From NCBI GenBank assembly GCA_964460655.1, contig CAYWSH010000219.1:1-5548 (forward strand): DNA of 5,548 bases. The letters are read 5' to 3'. The notes under the pieces are model-generated. The model had not been told where the DNA came from, did no database searches, and worked only from the letters and a program-made list of their open reading frames with translations. Numbering within the stretch: position 1 is the stretch's first letter; each line of letters starts with the position of its first letter. Made by a program: the position numbers and the translations under genes. This document shows, one piece after another, positions 1 to 5,548 of this stretch. Origin of the DNA: CAVUAF01 sp964460655 (GTDB taxonomy: Bacteria > Acidobacteriota > Terriglobia > Terriglobales > Acidobacteriaceae).

Positions 1-2073
<2,073 letters not shown>

Positions 2074-2176
2074 GATGTGCGTGGAAGCGAGCGCGGATTC
2101 TATCGTGAAAGCGCTATAGCAGAAAGACGGAAGCTCAGCTTGCATCGGCAGCGGTTTTGCGCTGAACTAGCCGCCC
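2074..2176. promoter_or_regulatory. Divergent intergenic region between kinase and secreted-protein operon
   Basis: These 103 bp separate two divergent start codons, so the promoters for both directions most likely lie here or extend into the coding ends. I see no strong sigma70 pair. On the minus strand TAGAAT (about 2098-2103) differs from the -10 consensus at one base but has no good -35 box. TATAGC at 2115-2120 on the plus strand is a weaker -10 candidate. An 8-bp perfect palindrome, GCTATAGC (2113-2120), overlaps it and could be part of an operator, though a site this short can occur by chance. The existence of regulatory sequence here follows from gene layout; the specific boxes are speculative. 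Confidence 0.4.
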
Positions 2177-3427
2177 ATGTTCCGGACTGCTCTGCGCACT
2201 CTCCTCATCGCCGCCACCGCGGCCACGGCTGCGGCCCAGGGCGGCATGGTCTATTCCTTCCCGCTCTATCAGACGACTCAGCCGAGCACGTCGTCCGCCA
2301 GCTACAACGCCTTCACCAACGGGCTCACCGCGTGGGACAAGAGTGAGAGCACCAACGTCAACGTCGCCGGTGGCGACGGCCCGTGGACGCTCGAGCAGTG
2401 GCGGATCACACTCACGAATCCTCCCGGAGCAGGCAACAGCTGGACGTTCACGCTGCGCGTCAACGAAGCTGATACGGCGCTCGCCGTAACGATCGCCGAT
2501 GGCGCGACCAGCGGCAGCGACTCGACCCACAAGGTCGTGATCAAACCGGGCGATCGCTACGACATCAGGTGCACTCCCACGGGCACGCCAGCCGCGCCGG
2601 GTGACATGCAGCGCCTGGTGCGGATCACGGCGAGCGCTCCGCGGCGGCAGATGCTGGCGACGCCCTCGGCGGTCTCGCATCCGCTCGCGCCGGCCAGGAC
2701 CTATTACATGGCGCCGGACCAGCGGGGCAATCAGACGAACGAAAAGCTCGCCAAGTTTCCCTGGGCGGCCACGGGAACGCTCTCTTCTTTCTATGCGGAC
2801 CTCGAGACCGCGCCGGGAGCGGGCGCTTCGGTCAAGATCACGCTCCGCAAGAACGAGCAGGATACGGACGTGACCTGTACTGCCACGGGCGAGGCGAAGG
2901 CGTGCCGCGACGTGCAACACCACGTCAACGTCGCGGCGGGAGACCTGATCGATTGGAAGATCGACATCAGCGAGGGCAGCCCGACGACGCGAGTGCGCGT
3001 TGGCACGGCGTTCGAACCGGCAGTGGACGGCCAAGTGGTCTACATCTTCGAAGGCGCGGTGCTCTCGGGCGCGACCACCTACATCGCCGGCGAGGTCGCG
3101 GGCAGCAAGACGGAGACGAAAACGCTGACCATGCCGGCCGCGCGCGTCGGCAGTCTGGTCAACAGCAGCGAGGCCAACCCTGGCGCTGACGGGCAGAGTG
3201 ACGCTCTGACCGTGCGGCGCAACAAAGAGGACACCGAGCTGGCGTGCAGCGTCGTCGGGCCGGCGAAGTACGGTAGCGACACGCAGCACTACGTCCCTTT
3301 CGCCGAGGGCGATGCGCTCACCGTACGGCTGGTCGCCTCAGAAGGAAATCTGACCGTCGCCAAGGCGAGTATCGTGATGGAATTTGAGCAGCCAACCAAG
3401 CGCGCTCCGAAACGTCAGCCTAAGTGA
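2177..3427 (+). CDS. Secreted protein of unknown function with three repeated beta-rich modules
   Basis: I do not recognise a named function. The 416-residue product begins with a Sec-type signal peptide (R3 and R7, hydrophobic Ala/Leu stretch 8-20, likely cleavage after AAA20), so it should be exported. The rest is Thr/Val/Gly/Asp-rich, beta-strand-like, with no membrane segment and a basic tail (KRAPKRQPK). Three modules recur at about residues 75-150, 199-280 and 323-404. Each has a PGAG/PGAD-type turn followed by R-x-N-x-x-D-T, D-x-x-H and G-D at identical spacing. Similar modules occur, to my recollection, in uncharacterised secreted and phage-associated bacterial proteins, which suggests a jelly-roll or fibre-like adhesive or binding role; that is inference. 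Four cysteines remain (C132, C234, C243, C357). No Shine-Dalgarno is visible, but the signal peptide supports the start at 2177 over the next ATG at codon 24. It is probably co-transcribed with the following gene. Confidence 0.85.
   Translation: MFRTALRTLLIAATAATAAAQGGMVYSFPLYQTTQPSTSSASYNAFTNGLTAWDKSESTNVNVAGGDGPWTLEQWRITLTNPPGAGNSWTFTLRVNEADTALAVTIADGATSGSDSTHKVVIKPGDRYDIRCTPTGTPAAPGDMQRLVRITASAPRRQMLATPSAVSHPLAPARTYYMAPDQRGNQTNEKLAKFPWAATGTLSSFYADLETAPGAGASVKITLRKNEQDTDVTCTATGEAKACRDVQHHVNVAAGDLIDWKIDISEGSPTTRVRVGTAFEPAVDGQVVYIFEGAVLSGATTYIAGEVAGSKTETKTLTMPAARVGSLVNSSEANPGADGQSDALTVRRNKEDTELACSVVGPAKYGSDTQHYVPFAEGDALTVRLVASEGNLTVAKASIVMEFEQPTKRAPKRQPK
2399..3388 (+). repeat. Three tandem diverged protein modules within the secreted protein gene
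   Basis: Approximate copies are at 2399-2626, 2771-3016 and 3143-3388 (residues 75-150, 199-280 and 323-404). The shared core aligns without gaps: N96/N226/N349 begins N-x-x-D-T, then D115/D245/D368 and H118/H248/H371 form D-x-x-H, then G125-D126/G255-D256/G378-D379. The offsets from N to D (19), D to H (3) and H to G (7) are the same in all three. Copies start 130 and 123 residues apart, and the linkers differ in length and sequence. The similarity is visible in protein rather than DNA, so the duplications are old. Confidence 0.8.
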
Positions 3428-3432
3428 GCTGC

Positions 3433-3437
3433 AGGAG
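3433..3437 (+). promoter_or_regulatory. Ribosome binding site AGGAG deciding the start of the DUF1080-like gene
   Basis: AGGAG lies just after the stop of the preceding gene. It is 3 nt from the ATG at 3441 and 6 nt from the ATG at 3444. The second spacing is closer to optimal, and both choices give an intact signal peptide. This site argues against the in-frame upstream ATG at 3384, which lies inside the preceding gene. It is the only clear Shine-Dalgarno in the window. Confidence 0.75.
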
Positions 3438-3443
3438 AACATG

Positions 3444-4109
3444 ATGAGACCCAAGACGACACCGGCACTTTTCTTATGCTTCGCGGCCTCGCTAGCGATG
3501 GCCCAGTCGGTGAATCTCTCCGCTGACAAGCTTGCATTGCGCAACGCCAAGGCCGAGCAGGTCACCTATCGCGGTCGCGCCGCCGTGCGCGTCACCGACA
3601 CGGCTGCGCCAGGACTCGATGATTCCGCCCGCACTGCGATCGTTCCCGGCACTTCATTCCAGGACGGCACGATCGAAGTGAGCCTCACCGGCGACACGAA
3701 GCCCGACGCGCCGGAGGGCGCCCGCGGCTTTGTCGGCATCGCCTTCCGTGTGGCCGGCGATGCGTCGCACTTCGAGTGCTTCTATCTGCGCCCCAAGAAT
3801 GGCCGCGCGGTGGACCAGCTGCAGCGCAACCACAGCACGCAGTACATCTCCGTCCCAGGCTTCCCCTGGGACAAGCTGCGCAACGAAACGCCGGGCAGAT
3901 ACGAGTCCTATGTCGATCTGGTGCCCGGCGAATGGACGCAGGTGAAGATCCAGGTAAAAGGGACCGAGGCGCTGCTCTTCGTGAATGGCTCCGCGCAACC
4001 GGTACTCGTGGTGCATGACCTGAAGCAGCCCTCCGCGAAAGGTGCGATCGCGCTCTGGGTCGGAACGGGAACGATCGGACACTTTGCGGGATTGAAAGTC
4101 ACCGAGTAA
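3444..4109 (+). CDS. Secreted concanavalin A-like / DUF1080-type (LamG-like) domain protein
   Basis: Predicted exported protein of 221 residues with a Sec signal peptide (basic RPK at 2-4, hydrophobic core 7-19, cleavage likely at AMA|QS after 20). Residues about 40-221 look like the concanavalin A-like sandwich often annotated as DUF1080 or 3-keto-disaccharide hydrolase. Segments seen are FQDGTIEVSL (72-81), GFVGIAFRV (95-103), FECFYLRPKNGRA (110-122), RNHSTQYIS (128-136), GEWTQVKIQVKG (162-173), LFVNG (178-182) and ALWVGTGTIGHF (203-214). Family members bind or cleave carbohydrates, but I cannot identify catalytic residues with certainty, so 'hydrolase' should not be assumed. The start at 3444 (or 3441, one residue longer) is chosen from the AGGAG and the signal peptide. 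The gene follows the repeat-protein gene by 16 bp, implying an operon, and runs into the convergent fucosidase gene with an 11-bp gap. Fold assignment is fairly sure; activity is unknown. Confidence 0.85.
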   Translation: MRPKTTPALFLCFAASLAMAQSVNLSADKLALRNAKAEQVTYRGRAAVRVTDTAAPGLDDSARTAIVPGTSFQDGTIEVSLTGDTKPDAPEGARGFVGIAFRVAGDASHFECFYLRPKNGRAVDQLQRNHSTQYISVPGFPWDKLRNETPGRYESYVDLVPGEWTQVKIQVKGTEALLFVNGSAQPVLVVHDLKQPSAKGAIALWVGTGTIGHFAGLKVTE

Positions 4110-4120
4110 GCGCTGCTCGA

Positions 4121-5509
4121 TCATGGTGCGCACGGTGCGGTCGTGTTGAACAACTGGAATTCGCGGATGTGCGCTTCGGCGGTTGACGAAAGTATGTTCA
4201 GGCGCACGCGCCGTGCGGTCACCGGAGCGAAGCAGTCGATCTTCTTGTGCCCGATCGCTTGTCCCGCGGCGACCGACTTCCATCCCTCTCCGCTCCACAC
4301 CTCGATGCGATAACGCTCGATGTGCTGGCCGTCGTTGAGCCATTCCATGGTCAGACTGCGGTCGAACGTCACGGGACGCTGCAGATCCACTTCCACGATC
4401 GCGCGGTGCGAGCCCGCAGGTGCCGACCAGAACGTCGCGGGATCACCGTCGAGGGCGGGTTCAGTCGACATGTTGCGGAGCCGCTCCTGCACGACCAGGT
4501 TCGCACCGTAGCGCTGGCGCACGGCGGCGCCGAATTCCTGCAAACGCTGGACGTCTGCGGCCGGGATCAGGCCGTTGCGATCGGGCGCGAGGCCGAGCAT
4601 GAGTTGGCCGCCGTGTCCGACGGACTGCTCATACACCGCCAGCAATTCCGCCACTGATTTCAGGCTGGCCTCGTCGTTCGGATGCCAGAACCAGTGAGAT
4701 TTGCGCAGCGGAGTGTCGGCTTCCACGGGACGCCAGCGCAGGTAGCCGTGGCGGTCGAGGACGTTCCAGTTCTCGTACGGGATGGTGCCGCGCTCGTTGC
4801 CCGCCCAGCGGATGTCGCCGTACTCGAACAGCGCGGCGTCTGCGAAGACCAGAGTGTTCGGCTGCGCGATGCGCAGCGTCTCGATGTAGCGCGGGAAGTT
4901 GTAGACGTGGCCCGCGCTGCCCGCGCCATCGAGCCAGAATTCCACGAGTTCGCCGTAGCGGCTGGTCAGCTCGTCGAGCTGCGCGGTGTAGTAGTCGTCG
5001 TAATCTTTGGAGTCCTTGTAGCGCGGCTCGTGACGGTCCCAGGGAGAGAGGTACACGCCGAACTTCAGGCCGAACTTGCGCGCGGCGTTTGCCACTTCGC
5101 GCACCAGGTCGCCCTTGCCATCGCGCCATGGACTACTCTTCACGCTGTAGTCGGTCTGCGCGGTCGGCCACAGACAGAAGCCGTCATGATGCTTGGCGAC
5201 CAGAACGACATAGCGCGCGCCCGCGGCCTTGATCGCCTGCATCCACTGGTCGGCGTCGAGCTGCGTCGGATTGAAGACCGCCGGGCTCGCTGTGCCGTCT
5301 CCCCACTCGCGGTCGAGGAACGTATTGGTGCCGAAATGGATGAGGACGCCGAACTCGAGGTCCTGCCACGCGACCTGCTGCGGCGAGGGCTTGATGTCGG
5401 CGGAGTTCTGCCCCGACACGAGGAGCGGCGTGCTCGCGAGCAGCACAATGCTCATCAGAAGGACGCAACGATCTCGTGCAACGCGGCCGCTAGAAGGCAT
5501 GAGCGACAT
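4121..5509 (-). CDS. Secreted GH29 alpha-L-fucosidase with C-terminal F5/8 type C (CBM32-like) domain
   Basis: Exo-glycosidase predicted to release terminal alpha-L-fucose from glycans outside the cytoplasm by the retaining mechanism of family GH29. The 462-residue protein has a signal peptide (R9, R12, R14; hydrophobic 16-31; cleavage near VSG33). The catalytic barrel spans about 44-335: FGVLIHFG (53-60), KHHDGFCLWP (106-115, typical fucose-binding His pair), SPWDRHEP (155-162), FWLDG (191-195) with D194 as likely nucleophile, GNERG (237-241) with E239 as candidate acid/base, HWFWHPND (272-279) and GLAPDRNGLIP (306-316). About 340-455 resembles a discoidin/CBM32 sandwich (ALDGDPATFWSA 351-362, IERYRIEVWSG 397-407, IREFQLF 448-454). 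The GNE-G motif and this module resemble the alpha-1,3/1,4-specific GH29-B group, though subfamily is less certain. No strong Shine-Dalgarno is seen; codon 4 (ATG at 5500) is an alternative start. The frame stays open to the window edge upstream, but without a start codon. Confidence 0.93.
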   Translation of the reverse strand: MSLMPSSGRVARDRCVLLMSIVLLASTPLLVSGQNSADIKPSPQQVAWQDLEFGVLIHFGTNTFLDREWGDGTASPAVFNPTQLDADQWMQAIKAAGARYVVLVAKHHDGFCLWPTAQTDYSVKSSPWRDGKGDLVREVANAARKFGLKFGVYLSPWDRHEPRYKDSKDYDDYYTAQLDELTSRYGELVEFWLDGAGSAGHVYNFPRYIETLRIAQPNTLVFADAALFEYGDIRWAGNERGTIPYENWNVLDRHGYLRWRPVEADTPLRKSHWFWHPNDEASLKSVAELLAVYEQSVGHGGQLMLGLAPDRNGLIPAADVQRLQEFGAAVRQRYGANLVVQERLRNMSTEPALDGDPATFWSAPAGSHRAIVEVDLQRPVTFDRSLTMEWLNDGQHIERYRIEVWSGEGWKSVAAGQAIGHKKIDCFAPVTARRVRLNILSSTAEAHIREFQLFNTTAPCAP

Positions 5510-5548
5510 CTTAGCCGGTCGAAGGGCCGCCTTACGCCTCCGAGATGG

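Noticed and set aside
2113..2120. GCTATAGC palindrome as a defined operator
   Set aside because: Eight bases is too short to call a regulator site alone. It is mentioned only as a candidate within the intergenic region.
2135..3289. Minus-strand open frame (384 codons) opposite the repeat protein
   Set aside because: Arg-rich low-complexity composition with no recognisable domain. The plus strand has a signal peptide and a repeated module pattern that explain the region.
3384..3443. Upstream in-frame ATG at 3384 for the DUF1080-like gene
   Set aside because: It would overlap the preceding gene and bury the signal peptide behind about 20 polar residues. The AGGAG at 3433-3437 points to 3441/3444 instead.
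3654..4343. Minus-strand open frame (229 codons) spanning the convergent junction
   Set aside because: It overlaps two well-supported genes, one on each strand, and shows no domain or ribosome binding site; best explained as a shadow of high-GC coding sequence.
5483..5490. GCGGCCGC here and again near 1139-1146 as a possible repeated site
   Set aside because: Both lie in GC-rich coding sequence where this string is expected by chance; no flanking similarity is seen.
5510..5548. Possible end of another minus-strand gene (TAA at 5532-5534) or start of a plus-strand gene (ATG at 5545)
   Set aside because: Only a few codons are visible in either case, with no motif or composition evidence, so a gene cannot be supported.

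Overview
The window is GC-rich and tightly packed, with four protein-coding genes and no RNA genes, CRISPR arrays or mobile-element genes that I can see. The leftmost gene encodes a membrane-anchored PknB-type Ser/Thr kinase with a C-terminal PD40/TolB-like beta-propeller. This architecture, together with the high GC content and several secreted carbohydrate-related proteins, suggests a soil-type Acidobacteriota member. Gemmatimonadota or a similar lineage is not excluded. The taxonomic call is inference from protein style; no marker gene is present.

Layout. (1) Minus strand, 2073 down to the left edge: 691 codons of the kinase-propeller gene, cut by the window at its 3' end. (2) 2074-2176: a 103-bp divergent intergenic region, the only real intergenic control region in the window. 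(3) Plus strand, 2177-3427: a secreted 416-residue protein of unknown function, built from three diverged copies of one beta-rich module. (4) Plus strand, about 3444-4109: a secreted 221-residue concanavalin A-like/DUF1080-type protein. It starts 16 bp after the previous stop and has its own AGGAG, so the two probably form an operon. (5) Minus strand, 5509 to 4121: a secreted GH29 alpha-L-fucosidase with a C-terminal F5/8C (CBM32-like) module, convergent with gene 4 and only 11 bp from it. The last 39 bases (5510-5548) are the upstream edge of the fucosidase gene.

How the parts may fit. Three of the four products carry signal peptides, and two belong to carbohydrate-active or carbohydrate-binding fold families. 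A small extracellular glycan-handling locus is therefore plausible, centred on removal of terminal fucose. The kinase shares its upstream region with the repeat-protein operon, so a regulatory link is possible, but nothing in the sequence proves it. The least explained item is the three-module secreted protein. Its modules share an ungapped N-x-x-D-T / D-x-x-H / G-D signature with identical internal spacing.
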